This document shows, piece by piece, positions 1 through 7,289 of a stretch of 16,048 nucleotides of DNA. The position numbers were made by a program, and so were the translations under genes. The DNA comes from Tychonema litorale BBK16 (lineage in GTDB: Bacteria > Cyanobacteriota > Cyanobacteriia > Cyanobacteriales > Microcoleaceae). Position 1 is the first letter of the stretch; every line of letters begins with the position of its first letter. Below the pieces are notes generated by a model. The model saw nothing but the letters and a program-made list of their open reading frames with translations. It did no database searches and was not told where the DNA came from. The stretch spans positions 1 through 16,048 of the forward strand of contig NZ_JAKJHX010000121.1 of assembly GCF_021648855.1 (NCBI RefSeq), read 5' to 3'.

Positions 1-82
1 ATGCCCAATGCCCAATGCCCAATGCCCAATTCCCAATGCCCAATTCCCAATGCCCGATACCCAATTCCCGATACCCGATGCC
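1..82. repeat. Heptanucleotide tandem repeat array (STRR)
   Basis: Eleven consecutive seven-base units plus a partial twelfth run from base 1. Units are ATGCCCA, ATTCCCA, ATGCCCG, ATACCCA, ATTCCCG and ATACCCG, so positions 1, 2 and 4-6 are fixed and positions 3 and 7 vary. This is the form of the short tandemly repeated repetitive sequences known in filamentous cyanobacteria. The array may continue left of the window. It ends 47 bases before the start codon of the kinase-like gene. Confidence 0.9.
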
Positions 83-129
83 TTAAATTGTTACAATATA
101 TTTACAATGCTTCACACTAGGTCTGATCT

Positions 130-2196
130 ATGAATGTCAAGACTGTATCGCCAGCCTCCACGCAAACTTATGCAAATTCAGGGACTCCCGCCGTTGTACT
201 CGAAAATATTAAAGATGTAAACACAATTCCCCTACAAGCAGTCCCACTAGAGGCCGAAGCGGTAACTTCCGAAGTCCTCAAATCAGCCAAGGACAGAGCT
301 TTCGAGTTAGCCGGAGATGCTGTGAGATACGATCCAGTGGCGATCGCAGCCCAGTACAAAAATCGCCCTCTACAAGTCTGGGGAAGGATGCTAAGCGTCT
401 TTTGGACATTTTTTAGCTTTGCCTTCAGTTTGTGGTTCGACGGCAAAACAGGGCGCACCCTCAAAAACGAAAAGCGCCGCGCCGCCCGACTGCGGGAAAT
501 TCTCGCCCAACTCGGCCCCGCATTCATCAAAATCGGACAAGCACTCTCAACAAGGCCGGACTTAGTACCGCCAGTATATTTAGAAGAACTAACAACGCTG
601 CAAGACCAATTGCCAGCATTTCCCAACGAAGTAGCATATCAATTCATTCAAGAAGAATTGGGCGCACATCCCAACGAAATCTACGCCGAAATCACGCCAA
701 ACCCGATCGCAGCAGCATCTCTCGGACAAGTCTACAAAGGCAAACTCAAAACCGGAGAAACAGTCGCAATCAAAGTCCAGCGACCAGGCTTAGCCGAAAA
801 CATCGGCTTAGATATCTACATCCTGCGGCGTGTTGCACTTTGGGCCCAAAATACCTTCAAAATAATTCGTAGCGACCTCGCAGCCATTATGGACGAATTG
901 GGCGAGCGCATTTATGAAGAAATGGACTACACCCACGAAGGTGAAAATGCCGAACGGTTTGCCGAACTATATGGCCACATCAAGGACATTTATGTTCCCA
1001 GCATCTACTGGGAATATACCCGCCGCCGTGTCTTAACAATGGAGTGGATCACCGGAGTTAAACTCACTAATTTAGAAGCAGTAAAAGCTCAAGGAATAGA
1101 CGCTCCTTACCTAATTGAAGTGGGGGTGCAGTGTTCTCTCAGACAACTCCTAGAACACGGTTTCTTTCATGCAGACCCTCATCCCGGCAATCTTTTAGCA
1201 ACTCCTGACGGTCAGTTGGCTTATCTAGATTTCGGGATGATGAGCGAAGTTAAACCTTATCAAAGGTACGGCTTATTAGAAGCTGTAGTGCATTTAGTGA
1301 ACCGCGACTTTGAAGGTTTAGCAAAAGATTATGTCAAATTAGATTTTTTGACACCAGACACTGATTTGACACCAATCATTCCGGCGTTAGCTAGCGTATT
1401 TAACAATGCTTTGGGTGCTAGTGTAGCTGAACTAAATTTTAAAAGCATTACTGACGAACTTTCGGCGGTGATGTACGAATATCCGTTCCGAGTTCCAGCC
1501 TACTACGCTTTGATTATCCGATCGCTCGTCACGCTAGAAGGCATCGCCATCAACGTTGACCCCGAATTCAAAGTGCTCAGCAAAGCCTATCCCTACGTTG
1601 CAAAACGGCTGTTGAGCGACCCCGCACCGGAGTTGAGGACATCTCTGCAAGAATTGCTGTTCAAACAAGGGGAATTCCGCTGGAACCGCTTAGAAAACTT
1701 GCTCAGCAATGCCCGCGATAGCGCAGACTACGATATCAGCAAAATCTTGGATCAAGGGTTAGACTATTTATTTTCTGAGAGAGGAGACTTTATTCGCGAT
1801 CGTATTGTCACCGAATTAGTCAAAAGTCTCGACACAGTTTCGAGCAATGCCTTTGCGAATGCTAAATCTGTAGTGGGTGAATGGTTTGGAGTCAAAGCAA
1901 ATCAACCCGTGGTTTCACAAACTGAACAAAACAATCTAGCACACATCAAACGAATTTGGGATATTTTGCAATCAACTCCCGGTTTTGATGGGACGAAAGT
2001 ATTGCAGCTACTGCCACAATTGTTAGTGAAACCCGAATTGCAGAATATGGGGCAGAAAGTAGTCGGCGGTTTAGCTCAAAGAGCAGTTGCTAGACTAATT
2101 CGTGAATTTTTGCTTTCCTCCGAACCGGCGGTGATTTCTAGTAATGGCCACTATCCTAAAACTTCGCCTCAGTTGTCTTTACCGGCGGCGAAGTAG
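130..2196 (+). CDS. ABC1/UbiB (AarF) family atypical kinase
   Basis: Protein of 688 residues in the ABC1/UbiB/AarF family of atypical protein-kinase-like ATPases. The family is linked to quinone and isoprenoid lipid metabolism and, in cyanobacteria and plastids, to membrane lipid and tocopherol/plastoquinone homeostasis; the substrate is not known here. Visible motifs are the KxGQ signature K134-IGQ137, the alanine-rich nucleotide loop AAASLGQVYKG near residue 200, the kinase lysine K215 in VAIKVQRPG, the catalytic H347-ADPHPGN354 and the metal-binding D367-FG. A hydrophobic aromatic stretch near residues 86-98 may associate with membrane. Length is normal for cyanobacterial members. AGG lies about 8 bases before the ATG, a modest ribosome-binding site. 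Upstream bases 91-97 and 102-108 repeat TTACAAT, but no clear promoter is visible. Cyanobacteria have several paralogues, so no symbol is given. Confidence 0.95.
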   Translation: MNVKTVSPASTQTYANSGTPAVVLENIKDVNTIPLQAVPLEAEAVTSEVLKSAKDRAFELAGDAVRYDPVAIAAQYKNRPLQVWGRMLSVFWTFFSFAFSLWFDGKTGRTLKNEKRRAARLREILAQLGPAFIKIGQALSTRPDLVPPVYLEELTTLQDQLPAFPNEVAYQFIQEELGAHPNEIYAEITPNPIAAASLGQVYKGKLKTGETVAIKVQRPGLAENIGLDIYILRRVALWAQNTFKIIRSDLAAIMDELGERIYEEMDYTHEGENAERFAELYGHIKDIYVPSIYWEYTRRRVLTMEWITGVKLTNLEAVKAQGIDAPYLIEVGVQCSLRQLLEHGFFHADPHPGNLLATPDGQLAYLDFGMMSEVKPYQRYGLLEAVVHLVNRDFEGLAKDYVKLDFLTPDTDLTPIIPALASVFNNALGASVAELNFKSITDELSAVMYEYPFRVPAYYALIIRSLVTLEGIAINVDPEFKVLSKAYPYVAKRLLSDPAPELRTSLQELLFKQGEFRWNRLENLLSNARDSADYDISKILDQGLDYLFSERGDFIRDRIVTELVKSLDTVSSNAFANAKSVVGEWFGVKANQPVVSQTEQNNLAHIKRIWDILQSTPGFDGTKVLQLLPQLLVKPELQNMGQKVVGGLAQRAVARLIREFLLSSEPAVISSNGHYPKTSPQLSLPAAK

Positions 2197-2205
2197 TTGC
2201 GATCG

Positions 2206-2249
2206 TAAACAGCTAGAACCCTTGATAAATCAAGGGTTCTAGCTGTTTA
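2206..2249. terminator. Bidirectional hairpin terminator between convergent genes
   Basis: A perfect inverted repeat: 21 bases (2206-2226) pair with 2229-2249 around a central AA, forming in practice a four-base loop. The core arm is CAGCTAGAACCCTTGAT. It starts 9 bases after the kinase-like gene's stop codon and, on the other strand, 8 bases after the tRNA-Gly 3' end. It is therefore placed to stop both convergent transcripts. The T tract is short on both sides (TTT followed by A or TTTA), so its strength rests on the stem. Confidence 0.75.
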
Positions 2250-2257
2250 TAGTCGAA

Positions 2258-2328
2258 AGCGGGCGGCGGGAATCGAACCCGCATAGTTAGCTTGGAAGGC
2301 TAAAGTTTTACCACTAAACTACGCCCGC
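2258..2328 (-). tRNA. trnG-UCC: tRNA-Gly (anticodon UCC)
   Basis: Read on the minus strand this folds as a cloverleaf of 71 bases. The acceptor arm GCGGGCG pairs perfectly with CGCCCGC and the discriminator is U. The D-arm region contains AGTGGTAAAAC. The anticodon stem TTAGC/GCTAA encloses loop CTTCCAA with anticodon TCC. The T arm GCGGG-TTCGATT-CCCGC is perfect. CCA is not encoded, as is usual in cyanobacteria. Anticodon UCC reads GGA and GGG glycine codons. Confidence 0.97.
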
Positions 2329-2340
2329 ATACCATCTCTA

Positions 2341-2369
2341 ACAATAGCGTAAAGTTCTAAAAATAGCAA
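2341..2369 (-). promoter_or_regulatory. Candidate sigma70 promoter for tRNA-Gly
   Basis: On the minus strand TTGCTA (2369-2364) and TATTGT (2346-2341) are separated by exactly 17 bases. Each box matches four of six consensus positions. The -10 box ends 12 bases before the mature tRNA 5' end, a plausible distance for a tRNA gene with a short leader. Confidence 0.45.
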
Positions 2370-2484
2370 GAGATTTTTGAAAGTTTTTTTAGCTTCCGAA
2401 AACTGGCTTAATGGTAGCTCTCAGCCACAGTGCATAAATTATCCCGTCAATTTGCAAATACACATCCAAGGTAAAGGTTTTTGA

Positions 2485-4491
2485 CTACGGATGAAAATAA
2501 TCGTAAATTTGCTGCGCCAGACGAGGGCCAATTCCAGAAACTTCTGTCAATTGTTCGGGAGTAGCTAAGCGCAGATAGTCGATCGACCGAAAATGTGCTA
2601 ATAATTGTTTTTGTCGGTGGTGTCCCAATCCGGGAATTTCATCTAAACGCGATCGCTTCATTCTGCCACTTCTTTGATCCCGATGAAAACTCACCGCAAA
2701 TCTGTGCGCTTCATCCCGCACCCGACGCAATAATTGTACACCAGGCTGTTCGGCATCAGTTGCCAATGGCAAAGATTCCCCCGGCAGAAATATCTCTTCT
2801 CGCTGCTTTGCCAAACTCACAACGCGCAACTCTTCTAGCAAATTCATCTCCCGCAAAACTGCCACGACTGATGATAGTTGACCTTTGCCACCGTCGATCA
2901 TAATTAAGTCAGGTTTGTCAACAATATTCCGTCTATCCGCTAAATCTTGTACATTTCCCGTTGCCGAACTTTCTTCTTCTTTCGCTCCTCGAAATCGGCG
3001 ACTGAGAACTTCTGCTAAACTAGCAAAATCGTCGGAATGACCTGATTTAATTTCAGGATTTTTAATTTTGTAATGGCGATAGTGTTGATTGGCGGGTAAA
3101 CCATCAATAAATACGACACGGGAAGCTACCGCATCCGAACCTTGAATATGAGAAATATCATAACCTTCTATACGGTGCGGAACTTCTGGCAAATCGAGAA
3201 TTTCTGCTAAGTCTTGCATTGCTTGAGAATTGCGATCGCTCAATCTTTGCATTCTCGCCAATTCATACTCAGCATTTCGTTCCACCATCTCAATTAACTC
3301 TGCTTTACTTTGTCGCTGCGGAGTTAAAATTGTCACTTTTCGACCCTTGCGATTGCTCAACCAATCTGCTAAGATTTCCGCTTCTGGTAAATCATACTGT
3401 ACAGAAATTTCGCTGGGAATTTCTACAGATTCTACATTTTGATAATGTTCCTCCAACACCCGTTGCAAAATTGCTCCCGCCTCTACCCCCCCTCGTTCCC
3501 CCCCTTGGTAAGGGGGGGAGGTAAGAGAAGGTTGAGATAACTCTTCTTCCCCGGAATGTAGGGGCGGTGCCCCCGTGCCCGCCCTGGCTTGGTGGGAAGG
3601 TATTTCAACCATAAATCCCAATCTACCGACTAATTGACCGGCGCGAATCTGGAATAATTGAATGCAAGCGTGTTGATTATCAGCCGCAAGTGCGATCGCA
3701 TCTCTGGACACAGTATCATTAGGTAAAGAAACTTTTTGACCAGAGTTCAAAGACTGCAAACCATTAATTTGATCGCGAATTCGCGCCGCCAGTTCAAAAT
3801 TCAAATTTTCGGCTGCTTCTTCCATTTGGGGTTCCAGAATATCCAGTAATTCTTGAGTCCTTCCTTGGAAAATCATCGCTACTTTTTGGATAATTTTGTG
3901 GTAATCTTCCACAGACATTAACCCTTGACAAACACCGACACAGCGGCCGATATCGTAGTTCAAACAAGGACGGTCTTTAAACAATGGTTGAGGGCGTTGC
4001 CGCAGTGGGAAAATGCGTTTGATTAAATGCAGTGTACTCCGCAGCGCCCCTGTATCCACGTAGGGGCCGTAGTAGCGGTCTTTGGCATTACCTGCGCGGC
4101 GTTTGCGGGTGATGAAAATGCGGGGGTATTCTTCCGACCAAGTTATGCACAAATATGGATATTTTTTATCATCCTTAAGGAGTACATTAAAGTGAGGTTG
4201 GTGTTGTTTGACTAGGTTTGCTTCTAATGCTAATGCTTCGGCTTCTGTGTCAGTGGCGATGAATTCAATTTCGCGTACTTGTTGCACCATCATGGCGATG
4301 CGGTGACTGAGATTCTGGCTTTCGCGAAAATAGGAACGGACGCGATTTCTGAGTTTTTTGGATTTGCCGATGTACAAAATGCGATCGCCCTCATCGCGCA
4401 TTAAGTATACACCAGGAACTGCCGGAATTTCTTTGAGGCGATTTTCTAAGCGTTCTGAATCTCTAATTAGTGGAAGCATTTTTGGGATCAT
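2485..4491 (-). CDS. uvrC: UvrC, excinuclease ABC subunit C
   Basis: The dual-incision nuclease of nucleotide excision repair; it acts with UvrA and UvrB at bulky DNA lesions in the cytoplasm. Domains in order: GIY-YIG nuclease at about 20-105 ([20 protein letters not shown]), UVR/UvrB-binding helices at about 210-250, the C-terminal RNase H-like nuclease from about 435 ([18 protein letters not shown], then [10 protein letters not shown]), and tandem helix-hairpin-helix DNA-binding motifs at the end ([29 protein letters not shown]). At 668 residues it is longer than the roughly 610-640 usual for UvrC. The extra length is a repeat-derived, low-complexity insert of about 38 residues at 301-338, between the UVR and RNase H-like domains, where a loop is expected. 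The reading frame is intact. The start is uncertain: ATG at 4491 directly abuts the upstream heptamer array and ATG at 4479 (fifth codon) is equally possible; neither has a clear ribosome-binding site. It follows the transporter ATPase gene in the same direction by 77 bases. Confidence 0.97.
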   Translation of the reverse strand: MIPKMLPLIRDSERLENRLKEIPAVPGVYLMRDEGDRILYIGKSKKLRNRVRSYFRESQNLSHRIAMMVQQVREIEFIATDTEAEALALEANLVKQHQPHFNVLLKDDKKYPYLCITWSEEYPRIFITRKRRAGNAKDRYYGPYVDTGALRSTLHLIKRIFPLRQRPQPLFKDRPCLNYDIGRCVGVCQGLMSVEDYHKIIQKVAMIFQGRTQELLDILEPQMEEAAENLNFELAARIRDQINGLQSLNSGQKVSLPNDTVSRDAIALAADNQHACIQLFQIRAGQLVGRLGFMVEIPSHQARAGTGAPPLHSGEEELSQPSLTSPPYQGGERGGVEAGAILQRVLEEHYQNVESVEIPSEISVQYDLPEAEILADWLSNRKGRKVTILTPQRQSKAELIEMVERNAEYELARMQRLSDRNSQAMQDLAEILDLPEVPHRIEGYDISHIQGSDAVASRVVFIDGLPANQHYRHYKIKNPEIKSGHSDDFASLAEVLSRRFRGAKEEESSATGNVQDLADRRNIVDKPDLIMIDGGKGQLSSVVAVLREMNLLEELRVVSLAKQREEIFLPGESLPLATDAEQPGVQLLRRVRDEAHRFAVSFHRDQRSGRMKRSRLDEIPGLGHHRQKQLLAHFRSIDYLRLATPEQLTEVSGIGPRLAQQIYDYFHP
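3484..3521 (-). repeat. G/C-run dispersed repeat inserted in frame in uvrC
   Basis: On the minus strand the core is CCCCCCCTTACCAAGGGGGGG followed by GAACGAGGGGGG; the arms of the central part form a hairpin. uvrC reads it as [11 protein letters not shown]. The same element, with the same CTTACCAAG centre and a CGAGGGGGG tail, lies at 6139-6180 on the plus strand inside natH. It is a family of small dispersed elements that I recognise from Oscillatoriales and other cyanobacterial genomes. Confidence 0.8.
3557..3585. repeat. Second dispersed repeat (GGGGCGGTGCCCCC type) in uvrC
   Basis: A plus-strand G/C-rich segment contains GGGGCGGTGCCCCCGTGCCC, with internal inverted symmetry (GGGGC/GCCCC and GGGCGG/CCGCCC-like). 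uvrC reads it on the other strand as [12 protein letters not shown]. It lies 35 bases from the first element, so the insert in UvrC is compound. The sequence resembles a separate dispersed repeat found many times in Oscillatoriales genomes; that identification is from memory. Confidence 0.6.
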
Positions 4492-4568
4492 TAGTTATTA
4501 GTTATTAGTTATTAGTTACTTGTTATTGGCAGTTCCCGATGCCCTATTCCCGATGCCCTATTCCCAAT
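4492..4568. repeat. Heptamer array filling the ATPase-uvrC gap
   Basis: Exactly eleven seven-base units: three TAGTTAT, TAGTTAC, TTGTTAT, TGGCAGT, then TCCCGAT and GCCCTAT twice in alternation, and TCCCAAT. The array begins at the base next to the uvrC ATG and ends at the base next to the TAA of the ATPase gene. The whole intergenic region is therefore repeat. It holds two unit families, an A/T-rich one and a CCC-containing one that resembles the array at 1-82. Confidence 0.9.
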
Positions 4569-5321
4569 TTATAATATCTGAGATAAAAACTTGCGCGTGC
4601 GTTCTTCTTTCGGATTCTGAAAAAACTCTTCCGGGGTTGCTTCTTCAACCAAAACTCCGCCATCCATCAACACAATGCGATCGGCAACTTCACGGGCAAA
4701 CCCGACTTCATGAGTTACCACTACCATTGTAATTCCAGTTTGAGCTAAATTTCGCATCACATCTAAAACTTCTCGCACCATTTCTGGATCTAATGCGGAT
4801 GTCGGTTCGTCAAACAGCATGATTTTGGGTTGCATGGCTAGGGAACGGGCAATTGCTACTCGCTGCTGTTGTCCCCCAGAAAGTTGTCCGGGATATTTTT
4901 GTGCTTGTTCCAAAATTCCGACTCTCTCTAACAGTTGCATTGCTATTTCTTCGGCTTTTTTCTTAGGCCAACGGCGCACCCACACGGGGGCTAGCATGAC
5001 ATTTTGCAATACTGATAAGTGGGGAAATAGGTTGAATTGTTGAAATACCATTCCAACTTCTCGGCGAATTGTTTCGATGTTGCGTAAATCATGGGAAAGT
5101 TCGATGCCGTCGATCGTAATTTTACCCTGTTGGTATTCTTCTAAGGCGTTAAATGTGCGAATAAATGTAGATTTACCAGAACCGGATGGGCCCATAATGA
5201 CGACGACTTCGCCGCGGTTTACGTTCATGCTGACACCACGCAGTACGTGAAATTGTCCGTACCATTTATGAACGTTTTCTGCTATAATTACTTTTTCTGG
5301 ACTTGTTTGCTGAGTTTCCAT
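4569..5321 (-). CDS. bgtA: Amino-acid ABC transporter ATPase (BgtA/AapP/GlnQ family)
   Basis: ATP-hydrolysing subunit of a polar amino-acid importer; it works at the cytoplasmic face of the membrane with the permeases NatG and NatH. All ABC motifs are intact in 250 residues: Walker A G44-PSGSGKST52, the Q-loop in [13 protein letters not shown], the signature LSGGQQQR, Walker [13 protein letters not shown] and the switch histidine in VVVTHEVGF. Length and motifs are typical of the GlnQ-type subfamily. The natF-natG-natH-ATPase order matches the NatFGH-BgtA (N-II) cluster of Anabaena PCC 7120, where BgtA also serves a second transporter. The symbol is by that analogy. No clear Shine-Dalgarno precedes the ATG; the upstream bases are A/T rich. 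The gap to natH is 88 bases and contains a heptamer array. Confidence 0.93.
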   Translation of the reverse strand: METQQTSPEKVIIAENVHKWYGQFHVLRGVSMNVNRGEVVVIMGPSGSGKSTFIRTFNALEEYQQGKITIDGIELSHDLRNIETIRREVGMVFQQFNLFPHLSVLQNVMLAPVWVRRWPKKKAEEIAMQLLERVGILEQAQKYPGQLSGGQQQRVAIARSLAMQPKIMLFDEPTSALDPEMVREVLDVMRNLAQTGITMVVVTHEVGFAREVADRIVLMDGGVLVEEATPEEFFQNPKEERTRKFLSQIL

Positions 5322-5379
5322 ATTTTTTATTTTTTAACCGCTGATGAACAGAGATAGATAGTCATTTTTGCCAATTGTC

Positions 5380-5407
5380 TAATGACTAATGACTAATGAC
5401 TAATGAC
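5380..5407. repeat. Heptamer array (TAATGAC x4) between natH and the ATPase gene
   Basis: Four perfect TAATGAC units follow one another. They end two bases before the natH stop codon triplet (5410-5412). The unit differs from those in the other arrays, but the seven-base period is the same. Confidence 0.85.
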
Positions 5408-5409
5408 TA

Positions 5410-6636
5410 TTACCTTTGACCTACTTCTAAAGTTTGTTCTATTTTGCGGCTGGCTAGGGACATTGAGTAGCAAAATATCCAATAGATGATGCCGATGAAT
5501 ATGTAAACTTCGGCGTACCTGCCGATGTAGGATGGATTTGCTAAAACTGCGCGGGATATTCCTACTAATTCTAACATTCCGAATAGAGAAAGTAGGGATG
5601 TATCCATGAATAGTCCGATGAATTGACCACCGATCGCAGGAATGACTGTTCGTAGTGCTTGAGGAAGTACAATTAGGATTGTGAGTAGGGGTGTATTTAG
5701 CCCGATCGCCCTTGCTGCTTCTATCTGCCCCCTGGGTACGGCCTGCAAGCCACCCCGGACGTTTTCGGCTAGGTAGGCGGCACTAAATAATGTTAATCCG
5801 GCAATGGCTCTAATTACGCGATCTAATTTGGGATATTCTGGTGGCAAGAATAGTTGTAGCATCACTTGACCTATAAATAAAATGCCAATTAAGGGCAAGC
5901 CACGAATAATTTCAATATATAGTGTTGATAATAGTTTTACCACAGGCAAAGAACTTTGTCTACCGAGGGCTAGTAATACTCCTAAAGGAAAAGACAGCAC
6001 AATACTAATCACTGCTAAAAACAGGGTCAAGACTAAACCGCCCCAATCATTTGTCGAGACTTCTGTTAAGCCTAACCCACCTTTAATTAGCCACAAAATT
6101 ACTGGAAATGAAAGCGCCCAAACTGCTGGAATCCAGTTAAACCCCCCCTTACCAAGGGGGGGCGAGGGGGGGTTGGGGTTTATTTGTCGCCCTGCAAAAT
6201 AGCTGGTAGCGGCTATGATTATATTGCCTAGTAGGTACAGGCGAGATGTCAGCGCGATCGGCGAAATTACCGCACCGACAACCGCAGCACCGAGTAAAAT
6301 CAATAATGGCGGATTCCACAGTCTTTCTTGTCGCTGAATGTTTCCCCAAGTCAAACCTGCTAGCAAACTAATTATTCCCATTACTATCCATAGTCGCCAA
6401 TAGGATTCGCTGGGAAATCTGCCGACAAAAAAGAGTGGCAAGTTGGCTTCTAATACCCGCCATTGAGCTTTTGTAGTTGCCCAAACGATAATTCCTCGAA
6501 TAGTTTGGAAACTCACAATTAGACAAACTATTGTAAAAATGGTGTTGTACCAGGTACTGAATAGGTTTTTGCGCGCCCAATTCCAAGGGGTGGGCGATTC
6601 AGTGGCCGGGGGCGGTAATATGGGGAGAGTTTCCAT
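5410..6636 (-). CDS. natH: Amino-acid ABC transporter permease NatH/AapM-type
   Basis: Second integral membrane subunit of the importer, about 408 residues from the chosen ATG. An N-terminal proline-rich tail (METLPILPPP) leads into several hydrophobic segments (for example near residues 35-50 and 85-100). The conserved binding-protein-dependent permease domain occupies roughly the last 200 residues. It carries the EAA loop that docks on the ATPase (IEAARAIGLNTPLLTILIVL, then PQALRTVIPA). Length agrees with AapM/BztC-type permeases. The frame is open further upstream to a TTG at 6714, but ATG at 6636 is preferred; an AGGA lies 14 bases before it, so the ribosome-binding site is weak. Residues N153-F166 come from a dispersed G/C-run repeat inserted in frame in a loop between two membrane segments. 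The DUF29-like gene ends 81 bases upstream. Confidence 0.93.
   Translation of the reverse strand: METLPILPPPATESPTPWNWARKNLFSTWYNTIFTIVCLIVSFQTIRGIIVWATTKAQWRVLEANLPLFFVGRFPSESYWRLWIVMGIISLLAGLTWGNIQRQERLWNPPLLILLGAAVVGAVISPIALTSRLYLLGNIIIAATSYFAGRQINPNPPSPPLGKGGFNWIPAVWALSFPVILWLIKGGLGLTEVSTNDWGGLVLTLFLAVISIVLSFPLGVLLALGRQSSLPVVKLLSTLYIEIIRGLPLIGILFIGQVMLQLFLPPEYPKLDRVIRAIAGLTLFSAAYLAENVRGGLQAVPRGQIEAARAIGLNTPLLTILIVLPQALRTVIPAIGGQFIGLFMDTSLLSLFGMLELVGISRAVLANPSYIGRYAEVYIFIGIIYWIFCYSMSLASRKIEQTLEVGQR
6139..6180 (+). repeat. G/C-run dispersed repeat inserted in frame in natH
   Basis: The plus strand has a CCCCCCCTTACCAAGGGGGGG core and CGAGGGGGGG tail, flanked by AAA and TTT. natH, on the minus strand, reads it as NPNPPSPPLGKGGF. 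It is the same element as at 3484-3521 but in the opposite orientation relative to the host reading frame. The 42 bases keep the frame open and add about 14 residues. Confidence 0.85.
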
Positions 6637-6717
6637 AAAGCGTTTTTTAATCCTATATTGTGTTAACCCGCGAAGGCGGTTTTTGTTTGTGTAAAACCGA
6701 TTTCCAATCGCCAAGGC

Positions 6718-7239
6718 TTATTGTCGCCGATTTATCCAATCTTCGCCACCAGGTAACTGACTTAAATGCTGGGCTAACACTGCGGGTAAATCTTTGGCAG
6801 AATGGATATAAGTCAAATTCAATAACCTCACAGCAGTCTGAATAATCAAGTTTCTATCCATCATCTCTGCAAGTTGAAATTGACTATAAGCACCGTTGAA
6901 TACTTCCTCCGCAGCTTCTGCGATTGCATCTTCAATCACCTCCTCCTCTATGAAATTATGCCATTGATCAGAATTGATGTAATAAGATGCTTTATTGTCT
7001 TTAACGTTGGCTTTTTTGATTTCTCTAATTGAATTACGAATTGAATTTGCCCAAGAACCAGTTAATCGCTGTTCAACTTGATTTTTAATCAACTGAATCA
7101 GCAACACATTTAAGAAGGATTGAATTTGTCGCAAAATTGCCTGTTTACTCATGCCATCTAACTCATCGACAATTGCCAAAGCATCAGTATATCTTCCTTC
7201 CAATATGCTAGTTCTCAGATCGATTAATTCTTGGGTCAT
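6718..7239 (-). CDS. DUF29-like protein of unknown function
   Basis: Small mostly helical protein of 173 residues that resembles the DUF29 family, common in cyanobacteria and without a known function. The supporting features are an N-terminal helix pair ending in DELDGMSKQAILRQIQSFL, followed by a hydrophobic helix (LNVLLIQLI) and the SWANSIRNSIREI segment near residues 62-74, comparable to the SWxxTIR-type motif of DUF29. An acidic helix (IEEEVIEDAIAEAAEEVF) follows near residues 96-113. The start is ATG at 7239 because GAGGT lies 9 bases upstream; a longer frame to TTG at 7272 has no such support. No signal peptide or convincing membrane segment is visible. It starts 50 bases after the nuclease-like gene and sits between natG and natH, so it is probably co-transcribed with the transporter. 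A role in transport is not supported by its sequence. Confidence 0.75.
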   Translation of the reverse strand: MTQELIDLRTSILEGRYTDALAIVDELDGMSKQAILRQIQSFLNVLLIQLIKNQVEQRLTGSWANSIRNSIREIKKANVKDNKASYYINSDQWHNFIEEEVIEDAIAEAAEEVFNGAYSQFQLAEMMDRNLIIQTAVRLLNLTYIHSAKDLPAVLAQHLSQLPGGEDWINRRQ

Positions 7240-7289
7240 TTGATTTACCTCAACTTTGATACTAACAAACAAAAGATATTTGTTGGCTA

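Noticed and set aside
1..82. Possible CRISPR-like array at the left end
   Set aside because: The period is seven bases with no unique spacers, which fits a heptamer tandem repeat.
168..872. Two open frames, minus 168-626 and plus 432-872, inside the ABC1 kinase gene
   Set aside because: They overlap a full-length, motif-complete gene, have biased shadow-type composition and no family features.
3219..3524. Plus-strand open frames within uvrC containing the repeat translation
   Set aside because: They are antisense shadows of uvrC, kept open by the stop-poor G/C repeat.
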